Assembly: GCF_029223185.1 (NCBI RefSeq)
Contig: NZ_JARHUG010000010.1
Coordinates: 62,001-126,000 of the forward strand
Length of the DNA stretch: 64,000 nucleotides
Source of the DNA: Aliiglaciecola sp. CAU 1673
GTDB lineage: Bacteria > Pseudomonadota > Gammaproteobacteria > Enterobacterales > Alteromonadaceae
Direction of reading: 5' to 3'
Below the pieces are notes generated by a model. The model did not search any database and was not told the origin of the DNA. It saw nothing but the letters and a program-made list of their open reading frames with translations. Below are positions 34,692-43,100 of the stretch, piece after piece; position 1 is the stretch's first letter; each line of letters starts with the position of its first letter. Made by a program: the position numbers and the translations under genes.

Positions 34692-36094
34692 TTCATATCT
34701 CCTTCACCAGGTTGGCCTAACTCGAAGTCCTGTACCGGCCAGCTATTGGAATTTTGTCGGTTATAAGCCAGACCGCCGTCGATATAAACCTGTTCGGCTT
34801 GGGCATAGGTTGAGAACGGATCGGCGCTCCACAGTACCAAGTCAGCCTGTTTACCCACTTCCACTGAACCGGTCTTATCGAAAATCCCCAAAGATTTCGC
34901 AGGGTTGGCAGATAACCACTGCCAGGCCTCGGCTTTGCTGATGTCGATACCCACCCGACGGCCATCGGCCAGGGCTTTGGCCGCTTCCTGATTCAGGCGC
35001 TGTATACCGCGATCGCTGTCTGAGTGCACGATGGCACAGGCCCCTGCCTTATGAACCATGGGGATGTTTTCACGGATGCCGTCATAGGCTTCCATCTTAA
35101 AGCCCCACCAGTCGGCCCACATGGCTGAGCACACCTTGTTTTCGGCCAGCTTGTCAGCAATTTTGTAGGACTCTACCGCATGCTGGAATGACGCGATCTG
35201 GTAGTTAAATTCCTTCATCACATCCATCATCACCACCATTTCATCGGCGCGATAACAGTGCATATGCACCAGGATGTCACCTTCAAGCACGCCAGCCAGG
35301 GTTTCCAGCTTTAAATCGCGCTTGGGCGGTGTCGGATCTTTGCCTTCCTCATACTCTTTACGGTACTTATCCCATTTGCCGATGTATTCCTGCGCATCAG
35401 CCCAGGACTGGCGATATCCCGCCACATTACCCATGCGCGTCGCCGGGCCGCCTTTATCGCCGTACACCCTTTTCGGGTTTTCGCCGCACGCCATCTTCAT
35501 GCCATAGGGCGCGCCAGGAAATTTCATATCCTGCATGGTTCTGTTGGGCAGGTTTTTGATGGTCACGGAACGGCCGCCCACCAAGTTGGCAGAGCCAGGC
35601 AGTATTTGCATGGTGGTCACGCCTCCCGCCAAGGCGCGGCTAAAACCGGGATCCTGGGGCCAAATGCTGTGCTCGGCCCAGACTTCGGCGGTCACCGGTT
35701 TGGTTGCTTCATTGCCATCTGAATGGGAATTGGTATCCGGGGTCGGATACACGCCTAAGTGACTGTGCACATCGATAATACCGGGCGTCAGCCATTTACC
35801 TTCAGCATCAAAGACAACGGTGCCCTCTGGTATCTGCATATCCTGGCCAACAGCGACTATTTTACCGTTATCAAACAGCACATCGGCATTATCCAACTGC
35901 CCACCTACGCCATCGTAAAGGGTGACGTTGGTGATCATGGTTTTCTGCTGTGGCAAGGGTTGATAGGTACTGGGATAGGGATCTTTATCGATCTCCACCA
36001 GCGGATTCTGACTGGCTTTTTGCTCCGAGCCACAGGCGCTTAACAGCAGCGCTGCGGACAGAGTAAGGGTAATAGGTTTTAGTTTTATGTTCAT
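34688..36094 (-). CDS. Amidohydrolase lipoprotein
   Basis: A 468-residue lipoprotein (LLLSAC lipobox, Cys21) of the amidohydrolase superfamily. Metal-binding motifs are intact: PGIIDVHSHLG (HxH), VHMHCYRADE, ASFQHAVESY and AIVHSDSD with a catalytic-type Asp. Residues PAKSLGIFDKTGSVEVGKQADLVLWSADPF form the usual C-terminal strand. It should hydrolyse a C-N bond in the periplasm (imidazolonepropionase- or dipeptidase-like), but the substrate is unknown. Its stop overlaps the start of the HxH-lacking paralogue, implying a two-gene operon whose products may form a heteromer. Confidence 0.88.
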   Translation of the reverse strand: MNIKLKPITLTLSAALLLSACGSEQKASQNPLVEIDKDPYPSTYQPLPQQKTMITNVTLYDGVGGQLDNADVLFDNGKIVAVGQDMQIPEGTVVFDAEGKWLTPGIIDVHSHLGVYPTPDTNSHSDGNEATKPVTAEVWAEHSIWPQDPGFSRALAGGVTTMQILPGSANLVGGRSVTIKNLPNRTMQDMKFPGAPYGMKMACGENPKRVYGDKGGPATRMGNVAGYRQSWADAQEYIGKWDKYRKEYEEGKDPTPPKRDLKLETLAGVLEGDILVHMHCYRADEMVVMMDVMKEFNYQIASFQHAVESYKIADKLAENKVCSAMWADWWGFKMEAYDGIRENIPMVHKAGACAIVHSDSDRGIQRLNQEAAKALADGRRVGIDISKAEAWQWLSANPAKSLGIFDKTGSVEVGKQADLVLWSADPFSTYAQAEQVYIDGGLAYNRQNSNSWPVQDFELGQPGEGDMK

Positions 36095-36203
36095 GTGTTC
36101 CCTGTGGTGCTATCGCCTGTTCGGCTTTTATAGTGCCAAGGTAATAGAACAGAGCCGCGACTTGGGATCAAGTCTGTTAGACTCTACAAATATGTGGCTA
36201 GTC

Positions 36204-37133
36204 TCATTCCAGACACTTGACGATGGATTGGCTGTCACGCAGGGTGCGAATTTGCTCGAACAGGGCGTCGGCCTGCACATATTGCCGGCGCAAGTATCCC
36301 AGCCACTGCTTGATGCGATTGGGGTAATATTTGCCCTTGTCGCCATAGATTTCATAGCCGGAATATTTTGCCAACAGCACCTTGACCGCTTCCCAATCCA
36401 TCGGCGCTTGCTGACCTTTAATCACGCTGGCCAGATTAGGCAACGCCAAGGCGCCCCTGCCCAGCATAATATCGTCGCACTGCGATTGTGCCTGACAGGC
36501 TTTGGCATCCTCTGCGCACCATATTTCACCGTTGGCAGTGATCGGCACTTTGACCTTTTCCCTTATTTTTGCAATCCAATGCCAATGAGCCGGCGGCTGA
36601 TAGCCTTCCACTTTGGTACGGGCATGAATGCTGATAAGGCTGGCACCTGCGGCTTCCAGGGCCAGGGCATTGTCAACGGCCAAGGATTTATCTTCAAAGC
36701 CCAGGCGCATTTTGGCAGTGACCATGTGTTCTTTGGGCACGGCGTCGCGCACGGCTTTGACGATACGATACAGGGTGTCGGTTTCTTTTAGCAGGATTGC
36801 CCCGCCTTTATTCTTATTGACGGTTTTGGCCGGACAACCAAAATTCAGATCCACCCCATGGGAGCCGAGTGCCACTGCCCGCACCGCATTTTCGGCCAGC
36901 CAATCGGGATCCTGACCCAACAATTGGATACGCACCGGGGTACCGGCGGGGGTGTTGCCTTGATGATGCAATTCAGGACAAAGACGGTAGAATACGCGCG
37001 GTGGCAACAGTTGGTCGACCACACGCACAAACTCGGTAATACAAAGATCGAAACCTCCCAACCGGGTCAACATGTCCCGCATCAGGTGATCGACTACCCC
37101 TTCCATGGGTGCCAGGGTGATGGTGTTGGCCAT
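36204..37133 (-). CDS. dusC: tRNA-dihydrouridine(16) synthase DusC
   Basis: A 309-residue flavoenzyme that reduces uridine 16 in tRNA D-loops. TIM-barrel FMN motifs: LAPMEGVVDHLMR at the start, and LNFGCPAKTVNKNKGGAILL with the catalytic Cys; the IHARTKVEGYQPPAHW and ITANGEIW motifs follow. The APMEGVVD start and the C-terminal helical domain with the GYLRRQY segment fit DusC over DusA and DusB. Start placed at the ATG at 37133. Single gene between the amidohydrolase operon and the DUF599 gene. Confidence 0.93.
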   Translation of the reverse strand: MANTITLAPMEGVVDHLMRDMLTRLGGFDLCITEFVRVVDQLLPPRVFYRLCPELHHQGNTPAGTPVRIQLLGQDPDWLAENAVRAVALGSHGVDLNFGCPAKTVNKNKGGAILLKETDTLYRIVKAVRDAVPKEHMVTAKMRLGFEDKSLAVDNALALEAAGASLISIHARTKVEGYQPPAHWHWIAKIREKVKVPITANGEIWCAEDAKACQAQSQCDDIMLGRGALALPNLASVIKGQQAPMDWEAVKVLLAKYSGYEIYGDKGKYYPNRIKQWLGYLRRQYVQADALFEQIRTLRDSQSIVKCLE

Positions 37134-37233
37134 GTAAAAATTTGCCTGCAAAAAGGGGGCGCTATTAGCGCATAAGCAGTTTGCAGATGCAATCTCCCCC
37201 AAGAGCCTGTTTCACTGTGCAGAGAGTGTGAAG

Positions 37234-37923
37234 ATGACGATATTGGATAGTATTGCGCTGGTATGGTTTCTCAGTATTTGGGTCGGATATACCCTGTTTG
37301 CCAAGCGCCGAGCCAAGGTCTGCCATTGCCTGGCCAGTGAACTTCGTGCCAAGCGCACCCGCTGGATGACGCAAATGCTACTGCGCGAAAACCGAATTCC
37401 CGATGTCTCCATTATCTCGACCCTGGAGCGCAATATTTCCTTCTTCGCCTCCAGCGCCCTGTTGATCATGGCTGGTCTGCTGACTGCCATGGCCTCGGTG
37501 GAGAAACTGGCAGTCATGCTGCATCAGTTTTCCCTCTCAGACACCCAAACCCACGAGCAGATCCAAATCAAACTGTTGCTGTTGGTGCTTGTCTTCGTGT
37601 TTGCCTTCTTCCAATTTACCTGGTCACTTCGCCAGTATGGCTTTGGCGGAGTGCTCATTGGCGCCGCTCCCAACGGCAACAAGCTCACCGAGGATGAACT
37701 GGCGTTGTACGCCAACCGCGCCGCCAAAGTCATCGATCAGGCCGGCCACTCCTTTAACTATGGCCTGCGTGCAATCTACTTCTCCTTGGCCACCCTCTCC
37801 TGGTTTATCGATGCCGCGCTGTTTATGGCAGCCAGTGTGGTGGTTATGCTGGTGATGTATCAGCGCGAGTTTCATTCCAAGGTGTTAAAGGCGTTGATAG
37901 AGGTGGATAAAGTCGGCAGTTGA
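37234..37923 (+). CDS. DUF599 membrane protein
   Basis: A 229-residue inner-membrane protein with four helices (about 5-22, 64-84, 108-125 and 178-205). The family signature is visible in WMTQMLLRENRIPDVSI, a TWSLRQYGFG loop and the DQAGHSFNYGLRAIYFSLA segment before the last helix. No function is established for DUF599. ATG at 37234 preferred to the GTG at 37228 because AGAGAG lies at proper distance. A lone gene divergent from dusC. Confidence 0.88.
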   Translation: MTILDSIALVWFLSIWVGYTLFAKRRAKVCHCLASELRAKRTRWMTQMLLRENRIPDVSIISTLERNISFFASSALLIMAGLLTAMASVEKLAVMLHQFSLSDTQTHEQIQIKLLLLVLVFVFAFFQFTWSLRQYGFGGVLIGAAPNGNKLTEDELALYANRAAKVIDQAGHSFNYGLRAIYFSLATLSWFIDAALFMAASVVVMLVMYQREFHSKVLKALIEVDKVGS

Positions 37924-38020
37924 TTGGGATAAGGCGCAAGCATAATCTGCTAATGGTGCATACCAGCTACTCAGACTTCGGCTTAGCCTGCCTGCAGTGG
38001 CAGACCAAATCCTGCGCACT

Positions 38021-38049
38021 TTGCCACAAATGTAGCGCCTTGCTACAAT
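38021..38049 (+). promoter_or_regulatory. Toxin-antitoxin promoter with embedded palindrome
   Basis: TTGCCA (38021-38026) and TACAAT (38044-38049) are spaced by 17 bases, an ideal sigma-70 layout, and the palindrome TGTAGC-GCCTT-GCTACA (38031-38047) lies across the spacer and -10 box. This is the usual arrangement of an autorepressed antitoxin-toxin operator. It ends 28 bases before the antitoxin start. Confidence 0.82.
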
Positions 38050-38076
38050 ATACTCATCAGTACCCGGAGAAATACC

Positions 38077-38298
38077 ATGGCAACGGCAAGCGTAAGACTG
38101 GATCAGGATTTGGTGGAAAAAGCGACCATTATGGGCAAAGCGCTTAACCGTACTATGCCTAAACAAATAGAGCACTGGGCGAAAATCGGCGAAATGATGG
38201 AAGACAATCCTGACTTGCCTTATGAGTTCGTAAAACAAGCCATTATTTCCAAAGCCGAGAAAGAAGCCGGAAAATTGGAACCATACGATTTTGGCTAA
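38077..38298 (+). CDS. ParD-like type II antitoxin
   Basis: A 73-residue protein with a ribbon-helix-helix start (MATASVRLDQDLVEKATIMG) followed by helical segments, like the ParD_like antitoxin family. It should bind the palindrome in its own promoter and neutralise the toxin encoded immediately downstream, with which it overlaps by eight bases. Conserved KQIEHWAKIGEMMEDNPDL is typical of this family. The pair sits in an AT-richer stretch of accessory character. Confidence 0.85.
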   Translation: MATASVRLDQDLVEKATIMGKALNRTMPKQIEHWAKIGEMMEDNPDLPYEFVKQAIISKAEKEAGKLEPYDFG

Positions 38299-38578
38299 CA
38301 TCATCGTTTTACAAACGTCCAACTTTAAGAAAGCAGTTAAAAAGCTGCATCAGAATCAGAAGAAAGATTTAGATAAAGCGGTAAAAGCACTGATGGAAGA
38401 TCCGCTTCTAGGGGAGCAAAAGAAAGGAGATTTGTCCTTCCTACGTGTATATAAATTCAAAATGACAAAACAGCTGACCTTGCTCGGGTTCAGCTATGAG
38501 GATGGAAGGGTAGTACTGGAACTGTTAGCGCTGGGCTCTCATGAGAATTTTTATCGCGATATCAAAAAGATATTCTGA
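38291..38578 (+). CDS. RelE/ParE-family toxin
   Basis: A 95-residue RelE/ParE-superfamily protein: KKAVKKLHQNQKKDLDKAVKALMEDPLLGEQKKGDLSFLRVYKFK and the C-terminal LTLLGFSYEDGRVVLELLALGSHENFYRDIKKIF, with the compact beta-sheet and basic helices of the fold. The ParE (gyrase) or RelE (mRNA cleavage) mode cannot be told. TTG start overlaps the antitoxin stop by eight bases, giving tight coupling. Autonomous TA pairs of this kind often stabilise genomic islets. Confidence 0.85.
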   Translation: MANIIVLQTSNFKKAVKKLHQNQKKDLDKAVKALMEDPLLGEQKKGDLSFLRVYKFKMTKQLTLLGFSYEDGRVVLELLALGSHENFYRDIKKIF

Positions 38579-38588
38579 GACATCCCTC

Positions 38589-38987
38589 TTAGAGCCAAAC
38601 TAAACCTACATAGGGATTGTTTTTCAACGAATTCAACCGAGATTGCAAATCCCCGCAGTGGGCTTCAAGTTTATTTCCATCTGGATCGAAAAAGTACATT
38701 GAATGGCCTTCACTTGAATTGTTTTTCCACTCTACAACACCTGCATTTCTTAGTTTTTCCGTAAACAAAGCAAAATCATCTTCAGAAATGTCTAGAGCGA
38801 TATGTGAGTAATCCTGACTCGGACAAACTTTGTCACATGAGAGACAAAACCATATACCGCCTAAGCTAAGATAAGCACCGTTATTCCAGCGTACGTGAGC
38901 TAACATACCTAACACATCCGTATAAAATGCAAGAGAACGCTCTAAATCACTGACAGCAATAGTGATATGATTCAGTCCTCTAAGCAC
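38589..38987 (-). CDS. FosA-like fosfomycin glutathione transferase
   Basis: A 132-residue VOC-superfamily protein matching FosA along its full length. Metal ligands His7 (GLNHITIAVSD), His62 (YSHIALD) and Glu108 (KLEAH) are kept, as are the fosfomycin-contact residues Thr9, Lys88, Ser96, Tyr98 and Arg117 (K in VEWKNN, R in LQSRL). It should add glutathione to fosfomycin in a Mn2+- and K+-dependent reaction; activity is inferred. Base composition is visibly lower in GC than its neighbours, and it lies next to the toxin-antitoxin pair, so acquisition by transfer is plausible. FosX or a plain VOC protein is the alternative. Confidence 0.85.
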   Translation of the reverse strand: MLRGLNHITIAVSDLERSLAFYTDVLGMLAHVRWNNGAYLSLGGIWFCLSCDKVCPSQDYSHIALDISEDDFALFTEKLRNAGVVEWKNNSSEGHSMYFFDPDGNKLEAHCGDLQSRLNSLKNNPYVGLVWL

Positions 38988-39120
38988 AGATCTTCCTCAG
39001 CTAATCTAACGGATAATATGGTCAGCTTTATTAGGGTTGTTTCAACATAATTCGCAGTTTAACACCGCACTAATTATCGCCTCACCTCCCTGTCGGTGCC
39101 TTTGCCTCAATGCCTGTTCC

Positions 39121-40359
39121 TCAGTGCCCCAACACCTTAGCAGGCTCAATACGTGCGGCTTTAAAAGCGGGATAGAGGGTGGCCAGCAGGCTTAGCAGCA
39201 AGGCAATACCGGCAACCAGCAGCACTTCGCTGCTATGCAGCTCGGAAGGGAGAAAATCGATAAAGTAGATATCACCGGAGAGCAGCTTAAAACCGGATTT
39301 TTCTTCCAGCCAGCCAATCCAGGAGGATAAGCGCCAGCTTAGCAATACGCCCAGAATACAGCCTACCAGGGTACCGATAACGCCGTTAAGCAAGCCTTGT
39401 AGCATAAAAATCTTAATAATCAGGCCATCGCCGGCGCCCATGGTTTTGAGCATGGCGATTTCGGCTCGTTTCTCGTTCACCGCCATCACCAATGACGAGA
39501 CAATATTAAAGCAAGCCACCGCTATTAGCAGGGTCAGGGCCAGATACACTACCATGCGCACCAGTTGGATGTCCTGGTACAGATGGCCGTGGGTGCGGGT
39601 CCAATCGGAAATATACACATGCTGTTCGAAGGCAAAACCAAACTCGCGCATAAGCATGGGCGCTTGATAGGGGTCAGCATAGCTAAACTCTAATCCCTGG
39701 GCGCCAGTAACCACCCCTAGAATCTCGGATGCGCGCGCAAGATGGACCATGGCCACATGATTGTCCAACTCCCCACCAATGCCAATTTGCCCGACCACGG
39801 TAAACCATACCGATTTAGGCGCTTTAAAACGCTCGCCTTCGCTTAGCTGTGGTAACAAAAGCTGTACCTGCTGTCCGACTTCTACGCCTAATTGCCGCAT
39901 CACACCCTTACCGAGCAAAATGCCCTGGTCGTTGTCAGCAAAACCGGCAGCCGAATCGCTACTTAACATGGTCTGCAACCGTCCCTGCTTCGCACTACCG
40001 GCATCGATGCCGGTGACTTCCACGGCTTTCATCTTGGCGCCCACTTTAACCATACCGGTCATTTTGGTGATGGGATGCACAGATTGAATGCGTGCATCGG
40101 CAGAAAGGCGATCAATTTGCTGCTGCCAATCGACGATACCGGTGGGCTCTACGGCAATCAGTTCGCCATGGGGCAATACCGCCAGTAAGCGATCTTTAAG
40201 CTCCCGTTCGAAGCCATTCATCACCGATAGCAGCAGGATCATCACCAAACAGCCCAAGGCAATGCCCCAGGTGGATGAGGCTGAGATAAAGGACTGGAAG
40301 CCGGTTTGCCGTTTGCTGCGCCGAAAGCGCCAGGCCAATTGCAGACTCAGGGAGTTCAT
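39121..40359 (-). CDS. lolE: Lipoprotein-releasing ABC permease LolE
   Basis: A 412-residue inner-membrane subunit of LolCDE, which extracts lipoproteins for delivery to LolA. It has the N-terminal helix ([20 protein letters not shown]), a large periplasmic domain about 45-265 and three C-terminal helices with [19 protein letters not shown] and the [15 protein letters not shown] coupling motif. Overlaps lolD by four bases. LolC and LolE are paralogues; this one is called LolE from its place after lolD and its shorter distance to lolE patterns such as [16 protein letters not shown]. Confidence 0.92.
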   Translation of the reverse strand: MNSLSLQLAWRFRRSKRQTGFQSFISASSTWGIALGCLVMILLLSVMNGFERELKDRLLAVLPHGELIAVEPTGIVDWQQQIDRLSADARIQSVHPITKMTGMVKVGAKMKAVEVTGIDAGSAKQGRLQTMLSSDSAAGFADNDQGILLGKGVMRQLGVEVGQQVQLLLPQLSEGERFKAPKSVWFTVVGQIGIGGELDNHVAMVHLARASEILGVVTGAQGLEFSYADPYQAPMLMREFGFAFEQHVYISDWTRTHGHLYQDIQLVRMVVYLALTLLIAVACFNIVSSLVMAVNEKRAEIAMLKTMGAGDGLIIKIFMLQGLLNGVIGTLVGCILGVLLSWRLSSWIGWLEEKSGFKLLSGDIYFIDFLPSELHSSEVLLVAGIALLLSLLATLYPAFKAARIEPAKVLGH

Positions 40360-41033
40360 GCTTGCTCCAAACGTCCATTGTGCAGCACCAGGGTGCGATC
40401 CAGGCGCTGGGCAAGGTGCATATCATGGGTCACCACCACAAAACTGGTGCTTAAGGCGTCGGTTAATTCTTTAAGCAGCGCGTAAATGGATTCAGCGGTT
40501 TTATTATCGAGGTTACCGGTAGGCTCATCAGCCAGTACCAGTTTAGGATTGTTAACCAGCGCCCGTGCAATCGCCACCCGCTGACGTTCACCGCCAGACA
40601 GCTGCCCGGGCTTATGGGCAGCCCGGGGACCCAGACCCACCCGTTGTAGCATTTGTTCTGCCTGATGAGCTGCTTGTTCGGCTTTCATTTTGCCAATCAG
40701 CAGTGGCATAGCCACATTTTCCAGGGCGCTGAATTCCGGCAACAAATGGTGAAACTGATAGACAAAACCCAGGCACTGATTACGAAACTCGGCTTGTTGA
40801 CGGGCATTAAAGGCAAAAATATCCTGGCCGTCGAAAATTACTTTTCCGCTGCTTGGTGTATCCAACGCTCCAAGCAGATGCAATAAGGTGCTTTTGCCAG
40901 AGCCGGAACTGCCAACGATGGCTAATTGCTCGGCGCGCTTGACCATAAAACTGACACGGTCCAACACCTGAACGCGCTGGGGCCCTTCTTCATAAAATTT
41001 GCTTAGCTCACTGCAGGCCAACAACTCGTTCAT
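40356..41033 (-). CDS. lolD: Lipoprotein-releasing ABC ATPase LolD
   Basis: A 225-residue ATPase that powers LolCDE. Walker A is [12 protein letters not shown], signature [15 protein letters not shown], Walker [13 protein letters not shown] and the switch His VVTHD. The LolD-type [21 protein letters not shown]-loop motif is clear and separates it from MacB and FtsE. Lies between lolC (39-base gap) and lolE (four-base overlap), the usual lolCDE order. Confidence 0.95.
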   Translation of the reverse strand: MNELLACSELSKFYEEGPQRVQVLDRVSFMVKRAEQLAIVGSSGSGKSTLLHLLGALDTPSSGKVIFDGQDIFAFNARQQAEFRNQCLGFVYQFHHLLPEFSALENVAMPLLIGKMKAEQAAHQAEQMLQRVGLGPRAAHKPGQLSGGERQRVAIARALVNNPKLVLADEPTGNLDNKTAESIYALLKELTDALSTSFVVVTHDMHLAQRLDRTLVLHNGRLEQA

Positions 41034-41072
41034 CTATCCGCTACCTTTTGCGTTGCATTTAGCATTATTCGA

Positions 41073-42272
41073 TTACTCATATCGCAGCACCGCCGCTGGT
41101 GCCACGCGCATCGCGCGCCTTGCCGGATAAAGGGTGGCCAGCAGGCAAAGCAGTAAAGACAGCCCCACCATGGTCGCAACTTGTGACCACTCAATCAGCA
41201 CCGGCACTTCCATTCCCGGCAGCAGGTGCATGCCCAGCAGCCCCATTAAACGGTTAAGTTGGGTCGCCAGCAGTACACCACCGACTAAGCCAATCAGGGT
41301 ACCTTTAATACCGTTATACAAACCGCTGGTTAAGAAAATGCCCATTAATGGTGATGTTTGAATGCCTTGGGTACGCAAAATGGCGATATCACCCTGCTTT
41401 TCACTGACCACCATCACCAGCGCCGACACAATGTTAAAGGCAGCCACCGCCACAATCAGCAGCAACATCAGCGACATCATGTTTTTTTCCATTTTGACTG
41501 CATCGAACAACGGGCCCTGGCGGGCGCGCCAACTATGACTTTGCAGTTCCATGGTCTGTAATGCTTGTTCAACTTTCTCATAGGCAAAGGCATCGTCCAA
41601 AAACAACCGGGTAGTGGCTTCGGTGGTCACATCGCTGCGCAGCAAACGGGCTGCATCTTCGATGTTCAGCAGCACCACCTTGTCGTCCATTTCCGAGCCG
41701 ATATCAAATACACCAGTCACTCTAAACTGGCGCTGGCTTGGCATTTGCCCAAAGGGGGTATAAACACTGGCTGCTGCGCTTAGCAGGCGAATACTGTCGC
41801 CGGGGCGAACATCCAAGGCAATCGCCAAGGCGCGACCTAACATCAGGCCATACTCGCCGGGGCGAAGATCCTCAAAGCTGCCATACAGCATATTCCGGGC
41901 AATCAAAGAGTGCTCGGCCATGGCTTGGGGCTCTACCCCTTGGATCTGAACCCCGCGCAAGGCGGTATGCGATTGCACCAAGCCTTCGCTTTCAATATGC
42001 ATCGACACCGCTTGCACATGGGGTACAGCCGCTAATTGTTCTGGTGAGGTATCGGTACCCGCCGTATGCACCAACAAATGTGGGGTAATACCCAAAATAC
42101 GTTGTTTAAGCTGGGCTTCGAAACCGTTCATCACCGACGACACGCAGATAAGCGCCGCCAGCCCCAAGGCAATACCTGCCACAGAGAAGCCATTGATAAA
42201 ACTGATAAAGGGGTTGCCCTGCCCGGCCCTGGCGTAACGTAACCCGATAAATGCAAAGAGGGGGTGAAACAT
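41073..42272 (-). CDS. lolC: Lipoprotein-releasing ABC permease LolC
   Basis: A 399-residue inner-membrane protein. The FISFINGFSVAGIALGLAALICVSSVMNGFE helix and following periplasmic domain carry the hook region that recruits LolA. C-terminal helices include LLLIVAVAAFNIVSALVM and GDIAILRTQGIQ for ATPase coupling. First gene of lolCDE; the gene upstream (PilZ) is divergent. Confidence 0.93.
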   Translation of the reverse strand: MFHPLFAFIGLRYARAGQGNPFISFINGFSVAGIALGLAALICVSSVMNGFEAQLKQRILGITPHLLVHTAGTDTSPEQLAAVPHVQAVSMHIESEGLVQSHTALRGVQIQGVEPQAMAEHSLIARNMLYGSFEDLRPGEYGLMLGRALAIALDVRPGDSIRLLSAAASVYTPFGQMPSQRQFRVTGVFDIGSEMDDKVVLLNIEDAARLLRSDVTTEATTRLFLDDAFAYEKVEQALQTMELQSHSWRARQGPLFDAVKMEKNMMSLMLLLIVAVAAFNIVSALVMVVSEKQGDIAILRTQGIQTSPLMGIFLTSGLYNGIKGTLIGLVGGVLLATQLNRLMGLLGMHLLPGMEVPVLIEWSQVATMVGLSLLLCLLATLYPARRAMRVAPAAVLRYE

Positions 42273-42488
42273 AGAATGATCCCTATACGGACTTCAGAGG
42301 TATTTTACGCCCCTGGCACTTTCCTGCTGCAATGCCGTATAGAATGAGGTAATCCGCTGATTTTCTTAATGAACGGCGATAATAGGTGTAAGCTAGCGGA
42401 CAATCAAGGGCTGTCCTGGGCGGCAGTGCACAAAAGGCAAACAATCAAGCGTGACCGCAAAGACCCCGGCGCGAAAACTGGAGAGGCG

Positions 42489-43085
42489 ATGGATAATCTG
42501 ACACTGGAACAGAAAAAACAGCAGTTTGATGAATATTTCCGTATTAAGCATCCCATTAAGGTAAACCTGCTCCCGTTGCCAGAGCAGTTTGTGCTGCCGG
42601 AGACAGAGAATATCGAAATGCATATGCCCTATGCCTTTCGTATCGCTGCGGAAATGTCAGCTCTGGAAGTCTCGGCCCTGCGCCCCTTGCGTAACTTAAG
42701 CGAACATGCCGCCGATCTGGTGGCGTACCTTAATCATCAGTCACGTAAAATCGATTTGATGATGTCCTATATTCTGCAGTCCCAAAGTAGCCCGGAACAC
42801 CAATACCAGGCCTTATCCTTTGGTGGTGGCGGTGTGGTGCTCGAATCCGCAACGCCTCTGGATCTTGAGCAGTTGGTTGAATTAAGGCTGTTTCTGGAAG
42901 AAGAAGCCTCCGCGGTATTTTGCTTCGGCGAAGTTATCGCTTGCGAGAAACAGGATGAGCAGTACCATATTTCCCTGATATTCAATCGAATACGTGAACA
43001 GGATCAGGAACTGCTGGTACGTGCCAGCTTGCACCTGCAAACTCAGCAATTAAGAAAGCGCGCCAAACAACGTAGTCCGGAATAA
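42489..43085 (+). CDS. PilZ-domain-like protein upstream of mfd
   Basis: A 198-residue cytoplasmic protein. The C-terminal part (about 110-190) has beta-strand spacing like PilZ (QALSFGGGGVVLESATPLDLEQLVELRLFL, CEKQDEQYHISLIFNRI), but the RxxxR and DxSxxG c-di-GMP motifs are not clear, so it may not bind the nucleotide. The N-terminal helical region is specific to a family found beside mfd in this bacterial group. ATG at 42489 with GGAGAGG close upstream. Divergent from lolC. Confidence 0.65.
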   Translation: MDNLTLEQKKQQFDEYFRIKHPIKVNLLPLPEQFVLPETENIEMHMPYAFRIAAEMSALEVSALRPLRNLSEHAADLVAYLNHQSRKIDLMMSYILQSQSSPEHQYQALSFGGGGVVLESATPLDLEQLVELRLFLEEEASAVFCFGEVIACEKQDEQYHISLIFNRIREQDQELLVRASLHLQTQQLRKRAKQRSPE

Positions 43086-43100
43086 ACGATTTCAGCACCC

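Noticed and set aside
38031-38047. Palindrome upstream of the antitoxin as a terminator of the DUF599 gene
   Set aside because: Stem is short, no U-tract follows, and it lies within a consensus promoter; an operator is the better reading.
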